Of a DNA stretch of 64,000 bases, positions 52,379 to 63,310 are shown piece after piece (within the stretch, counting starts at the first letter, position 1; every line of letters begins with the position of its first letter). The DNA lies in NCBI GenBank assembly GCA_001931535.1, contig CP016211.1:6929703-6993702 (forward strand), given 5' to 3'. The position numbers and the translations under genes are program-made. The notes under the pieces are model-generated. The model had not been told where the DNA came from and did no database searches. It saw nothing but the letters and a program-made list of their open reading frames with translations. This DNA is from Minicystis rosea (GTDB lineage Bacteria; Myxococcota_A; Polyangia; Polyangiales; Polyangiaceae).

Positions 52379-53562
52379 TCAGAAACGAGGCTCTTTCTCA
52401 CCTTTGCGCCGCTTCTTTCGCTCCTTGTCGGCGATGGTGATGCGGCCCCACGCGTAGGTCACGCGGCGGCGGAAGGCGCCGTTGCGATCGCCGCCGATCA
52501 AGAAGATTTCCCGGGCGCCTTCGGCTTCGAGGATCGTCGGCTGCCAGTACTCCGAGGAGACCCACGAGAGCGCCACGGCGGTGTCGAAGTGCATGCGCCC
52601 GATCACCACGCCGCAGTGGGCGTGCTCCTTGGCGCCGGGGCGCACGCAGCCGCCGCCGATCCAGAGCTCCTCGTTGCCGAGCGGGTGCCAGGCCCAAATG
52701 CGCTCGATCTTGAGCTTGCGATCGCCCTCCTGCACCTCGGCGGGGACGAGCTTCTCGAGCTGGGGCGCGATCCGATCTTCCGCGGGCTGCCACTTGAGCG
52801 GATCGCCGCGGGAGACGGAGAGCACGACCTCGAACGTGTTGGGATCGCCCGCGCAACAGCGGACGCCCACGTCCTCGCGGCGCGTGTCGGGCTTCTGCGC
52901 GCGGCCGTTGGCGCAGCGACCGACGAGCTCGCCGGCTGCGCCGTTGCCACCGCGGAGCGAGACGAGGCCGCTCTTCGCGGGGTCGCGCTTCCATTGGCTC
53001 GTGGTCCAGGACCACACGCCGCCGTGGAGATCGTGGACGCCGAAACCGCTCTGGCAGGAGGTGTTGACGCCGTTCGGCACCAGCGTGCGCCCCGAGCCCG
53101 TGGCGCAGACGTTGGGCTTGTAGGTGTCGCCGTACTCGTAGGTGCCGTTCGTCGGCCCTTTGCAGGCGCGCTCCAGCTCGAGCTCGGTGCAGAGGCGCTT
53201 GCCCTGCGTTTCGCAGAGGGCGCGCGCCTCGGCTTGATCGATGTTGGTGGTGGGGATGGCGCCGACTTCGTCGGGGTACGGGTAGATGTCGATGTAGAAC
53301 CCGCGCATCACCACCTGCTCGCCGGCCATCTCTTCGTCGGCGACGCGCGGGAGGCGATCGGGCGGCGTGCCCGCGATGAGCACGCCCGGCGGGATCCACA
53401 CCATGCCCGGCCGCGGCTCGGGCTCGGTGGGGGCGTCGGCCGCAGGCGCGCCCACGCCCGCGCCGAGGCCCGCGTCGGAGGCACCGGCGCGGCCGCTCGA
53501 TCGACAGGCGAGGAGGGAGACCGAGAGAGAAGCGACGACCGCGAGGCCGCGCGCGCCGCGCA

Positions 53563-53563
<1 letters not shown>
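52379..53563 (-). CDS. FGE-sulfatase-fold (SUMF1-like) lipoprotein
   Basis: 394 residues. A lipoprotein signal (LLAC) and an Ala/Gly/Pro linker are followed by a formylglycine-generating-enzyme-type domain (about 50-250). It shows MVWIPPGVLIAG near its start, then EARALCETQGKRLCTELELERACKG, GVHDLHGGVWSWT, LRGGNGAAGE and GRCANGRAQ...DVGVRCC. The catalytic Cys pair of true FGE is not evident, so binding rather than catalysis is likely. A second beta-rich domain (~255-380) follows, with a Lys/Arg-rich end. It overlaps the NtrC-type gene stop (TGATG) and is its operon partner. GTG 53566 is an alternative start. Confidence 0.8.
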
Positions 53564-55077
<1,514 letters not shown>

Positions 55078-55334
55078 CACGCGCCCGAGCCTAGCAGAAG
55101 GCCTCGGCGGACGAGAGCCGTACATGCATCGCATCGCACCGATGTACCGAGCGCCCAGAGGTCGCGCTGCACCCGCGGAAATCGCGCCCAATGCGCGGTC
55201 TCCATTGCCTCGCCACGCCCCCGCGCAATCGTGTTCGCGGGCAAGAACGGCTCGCTTCGCGTGGTTCTGATTTCCTTCGCCGGGGCCATTCGGCTAAGTA
55301 TGCTGACCTCGACCAACCTGGGAGGATCGGACGC

Positions 55335-56210
55335 ATGCGTGTGCTTGGGACATGGGGGCTCGGTGTCGGTGCAGCGGTCGCGCTTTGCGCCACCGCGACC
55401 GTCGCCGTTGGCCAGGCCCCCCTGCCGAGCTACCCGGAGTGCACCAAGAAGCCGACGCCCGCCGACGTCGAAGGCGCGAAGGGCGCGCACAAGGCCGCGA
55501 GCCAATTCTACGAGCGGGCCGAGTACGAAAAGGCCATCCGCTACTGGAACGACGCGTACGCCTTCGACTGCACCGCGAACGATCTCCTCGTCAACATCGC
55601 CAACGCCTACGAGAAGCTCGGCGATCGCGCGGCCACGGTGGCCACGCTCGACATCTATCTCTCGCGCACGCCGCCGAACCCGACGCTCTCGCAGAAGGTG
55701 AAGAACCTGAAGCTCCTGCTCGCGGCGGCTCAGCCGAGCGTCCCGAGCACGGCGAGCGCCGCGCCGACCGCAAGCGCCGCGCCCACGGCCTCCGTCGCGC
55801 CTCCGGTCACCGACACGCGGCCCTATGGAGTGAAGCCGTGGATCGTGGTCGGCACCGGCGCCGCGCTCGCGGTGATCGGCGCCGTGCTCCTGCCGCTCGG
55901 CTACGGCGCCATCTCCGACGCCGAGGCCGTGTGCCCGAACCACACGTGCCCGCCGGGCACGGTGGCTCCCGGCGGCGGCACGCTCCAGGACGTCCTCGAC
56001 AAGGGCAACGCCGGCCGCGTGCAGGCCGGTGTCGGCTGGTCGCTGATGTCGCTCGGCATCGCCGCCGTCGGCGGCGGCATGGTCTGGCAGCTTCTCTACA
56101 ACAAGCCGCAGACCGGCAAGCCTGTGGCCTCGCCGCCGAAGACCGGCGTGTGGGTCACGCCCGTGGCCGGCCCCGGCACCGCCGGCATGACGTTCGGCGG
56201 CTCGTTCTGA
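55335..56210 (+). CDS. TPR-containing membrane protein
   Basis: 291 residues. An N-terminal signal peptide or anchor (LGVGAAVALCATATVAVG), then a periplasmic TPR-like region (~30-130; AASQFYERAEYEKAIRYWNDAYAF, LLVNIANAYEKLGDRAATVATL). A Pro/Ala/Ser/Thr-rich linker leads to two hydrophobic segments (IVVGTGAALAVIGAVLLPLGYG and VGWSLMSLGIAAVGGGMVWQLL) separated by a Cys-Cys loop (VCPNHTCPPG). A GGGAGG-type ribosome binding site supports ATG 55335. It diverges from the NtrC-type gene across 257 bases; no sigma-54 promoter was found there by eye. Function unknown. Confidence 0.8.
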   Translation: MRVLGTWGLGVGAAVALCATATVAVGQAPLPSYPECTKKPTPADVEGAKGAHKAASQFYERAEYEKAIRYWNDAYAFDCTANDLLVNIANAYEKLGDRAATVATLDIYLSRTPPNPTLSQKVKNLKLLLAAAQPSVPSTASAAPTASAAPTASVAPPVTDTRPYGVKPWIVVGTGAALAVIGAVLLPLGYGAISDAEAVCPNHTCPPGTVAPGGGTLQDVLDKGNAGRVQAGVGWSLMSLGIAAVGGGMVWQLLYNKPQTGKPVASPPKTGVWVTPVAGPGTAGMTFGGSF

Positions 56211-56284
56211 ACGAGCGCGGGGACGTCGCGAAGCACGACAGCCATCGCGACTTCAGGCGTGCGTGATCGACGCGTGATCGCTCG

Positions 56285-56440
56285 CTACATCCTTCGGATC
56301 CGAAGGTAGCGAACGATCTCGGGGAACGTCCGCCATCCCCAGAAAGAAGCGGTCAGAAGGGCCGCGATCTTCATGAACGTCATGGAGTGGGCCGCGACCC
56401 ACCTCGCGCGCTCGTACCTCTTCCTCCGGCGAAACCTCAT
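56285..56440 (-). CDS. 51-residue membrane peptide of the hydrogenase operon (DUF6893-like)
   Basis: A short gene on the minus strand, ATG 56440 to TAG at 56285-56287, 51 residues: a very basic N-terminus (MRFRRRKRYERARW), a hydrophobic segment (MTFMKIAALLTASFWGW) and a C-terminal end FPEIVRYLRIRRM. The ATG overlaps the maturation-protease stop by 4 bases (ATGA). The basic end, one membrane segment and a WGW-RYLRIRRM-type close match the small DUF6893-like proteins encoded with high-affinity [NiFe] hydrogenases. It may anchor or assist the hydrogenase at the membrane, but its role is not known. Confidence 0.7.
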   Translation of the reverse strand: MRFRRRKRYERARWVAAHSMTFMKIAALLTASFWGWRTFPEIVRYLRIRRM

Positions 56441-56934
56441 GGCTCGACCTCCTCACGGGGCGCGCACGGCGCCGCCGATTTCGTGAGCAGGTCGCGGACG
56501 ATCGCAACTGCTTCGTCCACGGCCGGCTCGACCAGCTCGCTCAGGCCCATGCCTTCGTCGACGCTCGCGGGCTCGCATCCCACGAGCAGCATGCGCGGTG
56601 GCGTTCCTCCCATGGCGGCGACCATCGCGAGCACGACGGGAAAGCTCATCCCATGGGCCTCGGCGCGGGCTGCAGATCGATCGTCGACCTCGTCCGGCTC
56701 GATGACGTAGAGCGAGCCGGGCGCGCCGCCTCTCGTCACCGCGTCGACGACGATCACGAGCGCATGCGGATCGAGCAACGCGAACGCGAGATGGAGGCCG
56801 CGAATGCCGTAGTCGACGACGGCGACGCCCGGCGGGAGCGGGCCCGCGGCGAGCCGCCGCGCGACCTCCACGCCGAAGCCGTCGTCGCGAAAGAACACGT
56901 TTCCGAGGCACGCGACGAGCACGCGCTCGCTCAT
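56437..56934 (-). CDS. [NiFe]-hydrogenase maturation protease (HupD/HyaD family)
   Basis: 165 residues of the HyaD/HupD endopeptidase family, which clips the C-terminal tail of the hydrogenase large subunit once Ni is inserted. Motifs are CLGNVFFRDDGFG (Gly-Asn and acidic Ni-binding Asp), VVDAVTRGG (second Asp), and EAHGMSFP (His), the three metal ligands of the family. The start overlaps the upstream gene's stop by 4 bases. Its length fits the family. The substrate large subunit is not in view. Confidence 0.92.
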   Translation of the reverse strand: MSERVLVACLGNVFFRDDGFGVEVARRLAAGPLPPGVAVVDYGIRGLHLAFALLDPHALVIVVDAVTRGGAPGSLYVIEPDEVDDRSAARAEAHGMSFPVVLAMVAAMGGTPPRMLLVGCEPASVDEGMGLSELVEPAVDEAVAIVRDLLTKSAAPCAPREEVEP

Positions 56935-58256
56935 GGCCCGCGCTCCCGTCGGGGCTCGAGCACCTCGACCTCGTCCGGATAGAAATAGAGATAGCGCCCG
57001 TGCCAGCGGAGCAGCTCCGCGGCGGGGTCGGCGTCCACGGTCACGGCCAGGCAGTCGCGATCGTCGACGTCGCGCTCGACACGCTCGACCGTCGCGGTGA
57101 GGCCGTCGAGGAACATGTCCTGCGCGTCGGTGCGGCGCGCGCCGCTGCGGAGGCGCACGCGCGTGCCGGGGCCGACGAGGTCGGAGCCGATGCGGATCTC
57201 TCGGCGCGGCGTTTCATGGGTCTGCGGTGGGACGCGTGAAGGCGAGGCCTCGACCATCGCGAGCTCGCGGATGGCGCCGTGCATGCGCCCCATCTGCTCG
57301 GGAGACAGCGCCTCGATGCGATCGAGGATGGCGGCCACGCGCGGGTCGGTGGCGCGGGATTGGCGCTTCTCGTCGTCGGTCAGCGTCATCGTGCGCAGCG
57401 TGAGGATCTCGTCGATCTCGGTGGCGTCGAAGAGATCGCCCGGGCTCTCGGGCGCGATCCGAGGATGGTCGTAGAGGATGATGGGCGCGGAGAGCACGAG
57501 CACCCGCGTGCCGGGCTCTCCTGCGAGCACGGGATACGTGCGCGTGCTCTCGCACGAGGAGGCCGCCGTGCGCGCCCACGCCGGCGGATCGAGGAGCGAG
57601 ACGAAGGCGCCGCCGCGCACCGCGAGCATCAGGTGCGCGCCGAGAAACGAGCGCGCGAGCGCGTCGTCGCGGGTGAGGCCGGGCTCACATGCGGAGAGGC
57701 ACTCCACGCGGACACGGAGCCGGAGGAGCCGCGGATCTCCGGTGCGCTCGGCTCCGATCCGGATCGTGCCGTGCAGCACTTCCTGCGTGCGGACGAGGCG
57801 CACGGAAAGCGATCCATCGCTCGCCTCGACGGGCTCGATCTCGATCGCCCCCGCGATGTCGAACGTGGTGATCCGCGGACCGAGATCGCCGTCCAAGCAG
57901 GCTGCGGCGTCGATTTCGCGGATCTCGCCTTCGTCCCAAGGCATAAGCAAGCGCCCGTCCACCTCGATGGAGTCGACCGGCACGAAGCGACCGCCGCGCT
58001 CGACTTCCACGCGACGGCGGCGGATGTGCAGGAAGCGGAGCTTCAGCTCGATCGCGACGTCCACGTCCTTTTCGACGAGGCACTGCGTCTCCATCCACCA
58101 TGCTTCGGGGCCGCCCGCTTCGGACCAGACGCGCGGCGCGAGCACACCGAATTGAAAGCGGAGCTGGTTCTTCGGCGCGGACGCTCGATACGGGTAGAGC
58201 ATGTACCCTTCGAAGAGGACGGCGTCGGCGACACGACGGATCGCGTCGAAGCTCAT
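56931..58256 (-). CDS. Conserved hydrogenase-cluster protein of unknown function
   Basis: 441 residues, soluble. The N-terminus (AVLFEGYMLYPYRASAPKNQLRFQFGVLAP) matches a conserved hypothetical I recall from the accessory genes of actinobacterial group 1h hydrogenases. The middle is beta-rich (about 45-270, including FLHIRRRRVEV and ITTFDIAGAI). A C-terminal domain (about 380-435, PGTRVRLR, RYLYFYPDEVEVLEP) looks like an SH3-like strand set. No catalytic motif is visible. It overlaps both neighbours by 4 bases. A role in hydrogenase assembly is inferred from position only. Confidence 0.75.
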   Translation of the reverse strand: MSFDAIRRVADAVLFEGYMLYPYRASAPKNQLRFQFGVLAPRVWSEAGGPEAWWMETQCLVEKDVDVAIELKLRFLHIRRRRVEVERGGRFVPVDSIEVDGRLLMPWDEGEIREIDAAACLDGDLGPRITTFDIAGAIEIEPVEASDGSLSVRLVRTQEVLHGTIRIGAERTGDPRLLRLRVRVECLSACEPGLTRDDALARSFLGAHLMLAVRGGAFVSLLDPPAWARTAASSCESTRTYPVLAGEPGTRVLVLSAPIILYDHPRIAPESPGDLFDATEIDEILTLRTMTLTDDEKRQSRATDPRVAAILDRIEALSPEQMGRMHGAIRELAMVEASPSRVPPQTHETPRREIRIGSDLVGPGTRVRLRSGARRTDAQDMFLDGLTATVERVERDVDDRDCLAVTVDADPAAELLRWHGRYLYFYPDEVEVLEPRRERGP

Positions 58257-58900
58257 GCGCGCTCCTTCCCTGGGCCCGCGTCCAAGGGACGGCTGCGGGC
58301 GCGGAGATCGTCGAAGCAGGCGTCCAGCGCAGCGCGGACGGCGTCGCCGCCGTCGAAGCCCTTCCACTGCCGCCGCACGATCCCGACGATCTCGTAGCAA
58401 ACGTCGATGGGCGCGAGCATCGCCTCGAAGCGGCGCCCTCGCTCGGCACGCAGGAGGAGCGCCTCGACGTCGGGCTCGACGCACGCGATGAGGCGGCTCG
58501 CGGCCGCGAGGTTGGTCCATGCCGCCGTGTCGAGCTCGGCCTCGGTCGCGCCCGCGGGGCTCGGATAGATCGCGAGCCAGCGTCCGAGCGCGGAGCTCTG
58601 GAGGAAGAACGCGAGCCGAACGGGGACACCGAGCGCGGCCCACTGCGCCTCGGTGAGCGAGAGCATGGGATCGACGAGCACGCGCGTGGGCACCGTCCGG
58701 CGCCGGCCGCCGCCCGCGCCTGCTCCCGCGAAGAGCAACGCACATGCGCGGCACGCACACTGGATCGAGCGTCGATCGAGGTCGGCGACATGCGCGTGCG
58801 CCGCGTCGATCGCGCCGCCGCAGAGCTCGCACGCGGGGCCGCGATGGCTGCGTGGCGTGGGCGCCGCGACGGCGAAGCGCTCGAGGGCCTGGAGCCACAT
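58253..58900 (-). CDS. DUF5947-like hydrogenase-associated protein
   Basis: 215 residues. Near the N-terminus a zinc-type Cys arrangement CELCGGAI (CxxC) followed by CACRAC (around 50) is typical of DUF5947-type proteins of [NiFe] hydrogenase clusters, as is the motif HVADLDRRSIQCACRACALLF. The rest has WKGFDGGDAV-type C-terminal sequence, with a Trp conserved in this family. Function unproven, possibly electron transfer or metal trafficking. Its start overlaps the NifU-like stop by 1 base. Confidence 0.78.
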   Translation of the reverse strand: MWLQALERFAVAAPTPRSHRGPACELCGGAIDAAHAHVADLDRRSIQCACRACALLFAGAGAGGGRRRTVPTRVLVDPMLSLTEAQWAALGVPVRLAFFLQSSALGRWLAIYPSPAGATEAELDTAAWTNLAAASRLIACVEPDVEALLLRAERGRRFEAMLAPIDVCYEIVGIVRRQWKGFDGGDAVRAALDACFDDLRARSRPLDAGPGKERA

Positions 58901-59511
58901 CAGCGCGCTCCCTCGCCGCGCGCGCGGCTCCGGCGGAGATCGATCTGCACGAGACGCTCGGCGCCGGATCGCATGGGGGAATCGAGCTCGACGCGCTTCA
59001 CCTCGGGGGCGACCGCCTCGATGGCTGCTTCGAGGGTCCGTTCGAGGGAATCGAGCGACGATGCACAACCGCGGTGCGCACCGCTGAGACGCAGGCGCGC
59101 CACGCCGTCCGCGCCCACGCCGACGAGCGAGATCTCGACGCCGTGCGCTCCCAGATGCGGCCGCGCTCGTTCGAGGGCGTGCTCGATCCGCGCGGCCGTG
59201 GAGACGGGGTGCAGCCCGTGCAACACGAGCAGGCTCGAGACGAGCTCGTCCTCGCACAAGAGCGCATCCAGCCGCTCGGCGCGTGCCTCGGGCGACGCGA
59301 CGATGGCGAGCAGCCGCTCGATGCCTTGGCCATAGAGCCCGACGAGCGCCTCGACGAGCGCTTCGACGCGCTGCCACGTGGGCGGCTCCACGGTGGCCTG
59401 CACTTCGTCGAGGAGGGCGGCGATGCGATCGGCCTGCTCTCGCGCGCCGCGCCCGTCATCGCCGCTCGGCGCGGGTCCCTCTTCGTTCGGGTTAAGAGGC
59501 GCGCTCGTCAT
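58900..59511 (-). CDS. NifU C-terminal-domain-like protein of the hydrogenase operon
   Basis: 203 residues. A helical N-terminal region (~20-110; [23 protein letters not shown]) is followed by a NifU-C-like alpha/beta domain (~115-200; [42 protein letters not shown]). NifU-C domains carry a CxxC that assembles Fe-S clusters. Here the motif position reads GAHRGCASS, with only one Cys, so cluster handling would need a partner or a dimer. The start overlaps the hypB stop by 4 bases. NifU-like proteins occur in group 1h hydrogenase clusters. Confidence 0.78.
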   Translation of the reverse strand: MTSAPLNPNEEGPAPSGDDGRGAREQADRIAALLDEVQATVEPPTWQRVEALVEALVGLYGQGIERLLAIVASPEARAERLDALLCEDELVSSLLVLHGLHPVSTAARIEHALERARPHLGAHGVEISLVGVGADGVARLRLSGAHRGCASSLDSLERTLEAAIEAVAPEVKRVELDSPMRSGAERLVQIDLRRSRARGEGAR

Positions 59512-60278
59512 GCGGCCATGCCTCGAAGGAACGAGCAGAACGCCTCCATGCCGTCACCGCGGCGCGCCGACGCTTGGAGCACGCGGAGACTCGGGCTCAC
59601 CCGTTCGACGTTGTCGAGGAAGTCGCGCACGTCGAAGGCGACGTGCGGCAGCAGATCCGTCTTGTTGAGCACGACCACGTCCGCCGCGCGGAACATGTGC
59701 GGGTACTTGAGCGGCTTGTCCTCGCCCTCCGTCACGCTCGTGACGAGCACCTTCACGCGCTCACCGAGATCGAAGAGCGCAGGGCACACGAGGTTCCCCA
59801 CGTTCTCCACGAAGAGCAGCGAGCGCGCCGGCGGATCGAGCCGCCCGAGCGCGGTCTGTACCATCGCCGCATCGAGGTGACAGCCTGCGCCGGTGTTGAT
59901 CTGAACGACCGGCGCCCCCGTGGCGCGGATCCGCTCGGCGTCCCGCTCGGTCTCCTGATCGCCTTCGATCACCGAGAGCCTCGGCCCGCCGTCGAGCATG
60001 CGTATCGTCCGCTCCAAGAGCGTCGTCTTGCCGGCCCCCGGCGAGCTCATGAGGTTCAGCGCCCCGATGCCGCGCTCCGCGAGCCACGCTCGATTCTTCT
60101 GCGCGATGCGATCGTTCTTCTCGAGGATCGCCGCCTCGATCCTTCGCGCCCGGGGGACGCGGTGCTCGTCGTGCGAATGGTGATGCTCGTGCGGATGATG
60201 ATGCTCGTGCGGGTGGTGATGATGATCGGGCTCGTGCCCGTTCGCCGTCCGCGCTCCGCATCCGCAGCTCGAGCACAT
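59508..60278 (-). CDS. hypB: Hydrogenase maturation GTPase HypB
   Basis: 256 residues. The N-terminus MCSSCGCG is the CxxCxC high-affinity Ni-binding motif, followed by a His-rich stretch (about 14 His between residues 15 and 40) used for Ni storage. The GTPase domain has a P-loop [11 protein letters not shown], switch [23 protein letters not shown] and NKTDLL (GTP guanine-specificity). Metal-site residues TGAGCHLD are present. HypB delivers Ni to HypA and the large subunit. Start ATG 60278 is one base after the hypA stop; an upstream ATG at 60317 lacks the family N-terminus. Confidence 0.95.
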   Translation of the reverse strand: MCSSCGCGARTANGHEPDHHHHPHEHHHPHEHHHSHDEHRVPRARRIEAAILEKNDRIAQKNRAWLAERGIGALNLMSSPGAGKTTLLERTIRMLDGGPRLSVIEGDQETERDAERIRATGAPVVQINTGAGCHLDAAMVQTALGRLDPPARSLLFVENVGNLVCPALFDLGERVKVLVTSVTEGEDKPLKYPHMFRAADVVVLNKTDLLPHVAFDVRDFLDNVERVSPSLRVLQASARRGDGMEAFCSFLRGMAA

Positions 60279-60279
60279 G

Positions 60280-60609
60280 TCAGATGACCTCCACGGCTTC
60301 GATCGCGAGATCCTCACCGCCGCTCACGTCCAGGCGCATGCCCCCGCACGAGCACGGCGTCAGCAGATCCCAGAGCTCGATCGATGCCCCGCAATCGCGG
60401 CACGTCGCGCGGCCGGGGACGTCGGCGATCTCCACCGTCGCGCCTTCGGCGCACGTCCCCTGCGCGCACACGTCGAAGCAGAACCGGAGCGCGTCCGGCA
60501 TCACGGCGGCGAGCCGGCCCACCCGGAGGCGCACGGTCACGACGCGCTCGTCGCCGAGGCGCTCCGTGATCGCGCTGACGATGCTCTCCGCGAGAGCAAG
60601 CTCGTGCAT
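60280..60609 (-). CDS. hypA: Hydrogenase nickel-insertion protein HypA
   Basis: 109 residues, starting MHEL with the essential Ni-binding His 2. The zinc site is CRDC followed by CSCG (CxxC plus CxC), a variant of the usual two CxxC pairs. It transfers nickel to the hydrogenase large subunit with HypB. It is the first gene of the minus-strand hyp operon, 119 bases from the divergent hypF. Confidence 0.92.
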   Translation of the reverse strand: MHELALAESIVSAITERLGDERVVTVRLRVGRLAAVMPDALRFCFDVCAQGTCAEGATVEIADVPGRATCRDCGASIELWDLLTPCSCGGMRLDVSGGEDLAIEAVEVI

Positions 60610-60728
60610 GACCTGCGCTCCGATCCCTCCGGTGACAGCGGGCGGCGCGCATCACGGATCGTGCCAGCACGAGGTCGCGGCCGACGCTTGACTCGGTCAC
60701 CACGGGTCGAAGGTTCCCGCGCGTCGTC

Positions 60729-63053
60729 ATGAATTCGGCGCCGCATGTCGAGCCAGCCCGTCGCCGCGAGCGTCGCGGCGTGCGCGTCCGCGGCGTCGTT
60801 CAAGGGGTGGGCTTCCGCCCGGCGATGCTGCGCTGGGCTCTCCGCTGCACGCTCGGCGGGTTCGTGCTGAACGACGATGAGGGTGTCTGGATCGAGATCG
60901 AGGGCGACGAGCGCGCGGTCCTCGACTTCATCACGGGCCTGCGCGACGCCGCGCCCGAGCACGCGCGGATCGCCTCGGTCGACGTCGTGCCTCTCCGTCT
61001 CTCCGGAGAGACGAGCTTCCGCATCGACCCGAGCCGCGCAGACGACACGCGCACGAGCGGCGGCCGCGCGCGCATCGCTCCCGATCTCGCCCCCTGCGCC
61101 GAGTGTCTCGCCGAGCTCGAGTCACCCGGCGATCGGCGCCACCAGTATCCCTTCCTCGCCTGCACGCATTGCGGGCCGCGCCTCTCGGTGGTGCACGCGC
61201 TCCCCTACGATCGCACGCGCACCACCATGGCCCCGTTCCCGCTCTGCGAACGCTGCCGGCGCGAGTACGAGGCCCCGGAGGATCGACGCTTCCACGCGCA
61301 GGCGATCGCGTGCCCCACCTGCGGTCCCCGGGTTCGTCTCGTTCGCGCAGGCGAGCCGTCGCTCGAAGGCGACCTCGCCGTCGCCGCCGCCGTGCACGCG
61401 CTCGATCGCGGCGCGATCGTGGCGGTGAAGGGCGCGGGCGGTTTCGCGCTGGCGGTCGACGCGACGAACGAGCCCGCCGTCGCGCGGCTCCGCGCGCGCA
61501 AGCGCCGGCCGGACAAGCCCTTTGCGGTCATGGCACGGAGCCTCGATCACGCCGAGCGCGCCGCGCACTTGGACGACGCAGCCCGCCGTGCCCTCGCCTC
61601 CCCCGCGCGCCCGATCGTGCTCGTGCCTCGGCGTGAAGCGTGCGGCGTCGCACCGAACGTCGCGCCTCGCCTCCGCGACCTCGGCCTGTTCCTGCCCGCG
61701 ACCCCGCTCCAGCATTTGCTCCTCGCGCGCGGGCCGGCGCTCCAGGTGATGACGAGCGGCAACGTCTCCGGCGAGCCGCTCGCCAAGGACGACGACGAGG
61801 CCTTCGCGAAGCTCTCGGCCATCGCCGATGCCTTCCTCGTCCACGATCGCGCCATCGAGCATCGCCTCGACGACTCGGTGGTGCGCATCATCGCCGGGGT
61901 CGCGCAGCCCATCCGGCGCGCGCGTGGCTTCGTCCCCGAAGCCCTGCCCTTGCCCATCGCCGCGCCCGCCGTGCTCGCCGTCGGCGCCGAGCAGAAGAGC
62001 ACCCTTTGCATCGCCTCCACGGGCGAAGCGATCCTCTCGCAGCACATCGGTGATCTCGATCATCCCGAGACGCTCGCGTGCTTCGAGAGCTGCGCCCGCG
62101 CGCTCGTCGCCCTCACCGGCATCACGCCGGTCGCCGTCGCGCACGATCTCCACCCGGAATACCGCTCGACACGCTGGGCGCGCGCCCGCGGCCTGCCGTG
62201 CGAGCCCGTGCAGCATCATCACGCACACGTCGCCTCGTGCCTCGCCGAGCACGGCAGGGTGGGCCCCGCGATCGGCATCGCCTTCGACGGCACCGGCTGC
62301 GGCGCCGACGGCTCGCTTTGGGGCGGTGAGATCCTCGCCTTCGATCTCGCGGGCTTCACCCGCCTGGGCCACCTCGGCACGCTCGCGCTCCCCGGCGGCG
62401 AGGCCGCAATCCGCGAGCCGTGGCGCATCGCCTTGGGCGCGCTCGTCGACGCCGGCGAGCCGCTCGACGCGTTCGCGCACATCGACGAAGGACGACGCCG
62501 GCGCCTGCGCGCTCTCGTCGAGCATCGCATCCAAACGCCGCGCGCCACCGGCGCCGGCCGCTGGTTCGATGCCGTCGCGTCGCTGTGCGGCCTGTGCGAC
62601 GCGGTGACGTACGAAGGCCAAGCCGCCGCCTTGCTCGAAGCCATCGCCGCCCCCGATGCGTTGCCGCCCTACGACTTCGTGCTCACCGACGCCGCGCCCT
62701 TCGTCGCCGATCTGCGGCCAATGATCCGCGCCGTCGCGCACGATCGCAGACACGGCATCCCCATCGCGACCATCAGCGCCCGCTTTCACGAGACGATCGC
62801 ACGCGCGATCACCGCATCGTGTGCCCGCGTGCGCGCGCAACGCGGCCTCGACGTCGTCGCGATCTCGGGCGGTTGCTTCCAAAATCGCGTGCTCTCCGAG
62901 CGGACCCAAGCGCTCCTCACGGCGAGCGGCTTCGAGGTCCTCTGTCACCGGCGCGTGCCCCCGAACGACGGCGGCATCGCCTTCGGACAGGCTGCGGTCG
63001 CGTCGTTCCGGCTCGCCTGCGCGCAGAAGGAGGCCGCACCATCATGTGCCTAG
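60729..63053 (+). CDS. hypF: Carbamoyltransferase HypF
   Basis: 774 residues, the usual length. Domains in order: acylphosphatase-like (~15-105; VVQGVGFRP), zinc-finger part with four CxxC motifs (CAEC, CTHC, CERC, CPTC; ~120-200), YrdC-like (~210-390; AVKGAGGFALAVDA), and a Kae1-like C-terminal domain with HHHAHVASCLAEHG and AFDGTGCGADGSLWGGE. HypF makes thiocarbamate on HypE, the source of the active-site CN ligands. It overlaps hypC by 10 bases. Confidence 0.96.
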   Translation: MNSAPHVEPARRRERRGVRVRGVVQGVGFRPAMLRWALRCTLGGFVLNDDEGVWIEIEGDERAVLDFITGLRDAAPEHARIASVDVVPLRLSGETSFRIDPSRADDTRTSGGRARIAPDLAPCAECLAELESPGDRRHQYPFLACTHCGPRLSVVHALPYDRTRTTMAPFPLCERCRREYEAPEDRRFHAQAIACPTCGPRVRLVRAGEPSLEGDLAVAAAVHALDRGAIVAVKGAGGFALAVDATNEPAVARLRARKRRPDKPFAVMARSLDHAERAAHLDDAARRALASPARPIVLVPRREACGVAPNVAPRLRDLGLFLPATPLQHLLLARGPALQVMTSGNVSGEPLAKDDDEAFAKLSAIADAFLVHDRAIEHRLDDSVVRIIAGVAQPIRRARGFVPEALPLPIAAPAVLAVGAEQKSTLCIASTGEAILSQHIGDLDHPETLACFESCARALVALTGITPVAVAHDLHPEYRSTRWARARGLPCEPVQHHHAHVASCLAEHGRVGPAIGIAFDGTGCGADGSLWGGEILAFDLAGFTRLGHLGTLALPGGEAAIREPWRIALGALVDAGEPLDAFAHIDEGRRRRLRALVEHRIQTPRATGAGRWFDAVASLCGLCDAVTYEGQAAALLEAIAAPDALPPYDFVLTDAAPFVADLRPMIRAVAHDRRHGIPIATISARFHETIARAITASCARVRAQRGLDVVAISGGCFQNRVLSERTQALLTASGFEVLCHRRVPPNDGGIAFGQAAVASFRLACAQKEAAPSCA

Positions 63054-63310
63054 GGATTCCGGGGGAGATCCTCGACGTTCGGGAGACGCACGGGCTCAGG
63101 TTCGGCAAGGTTCGCTTCGGCGGCGTCGTGCGCGACGTGTGCCTCGAGTACCAACCCGACGCGCGCGCCGGTGACTTCGTGCTCGTGCACGTCGGCTTCG
63201 CCATCGCCACGCTCGATCGCGAGGAGGCCGCCCGCACCTGGGAGATCCTCGAACAGCTCGGCGAGACCACGGAGGCGACGCGCGCCCCCGAAGAGGAGGC
63301 ACGCCGATGA
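63044..63310 (+). CDS. hypC: Hydrogenase maturation chaperone HypC
   Basis: 88 residues. The essential MCLGIPGEI start is present, with Cys 2 binding the HypD complex and the large-subunit precursor. The beta-barrel pattern ([34 protein letters not shown]) is typical. Length fits the HypC/HupF family. It starts within the end of hypF (10-base overlap) and ends in a 4-base ATGA overlap with hypD. Confidence 0.94.
   Translation: MCLGIPGEILDVRETHGLRFGKVRFGGVVRDVCLEYQPDARAGDFVLVHVGFAIATLDREEAARTWEILEQLGETTEATRAPEEEARR

Noticed and set aside
55078-55334. Sigma-54 promoter in the divergent region of the NtrC-type gene
   Set aside because: No GG-N10-GC element with the expected TGGCAC/TTGC context was recognised by eye.
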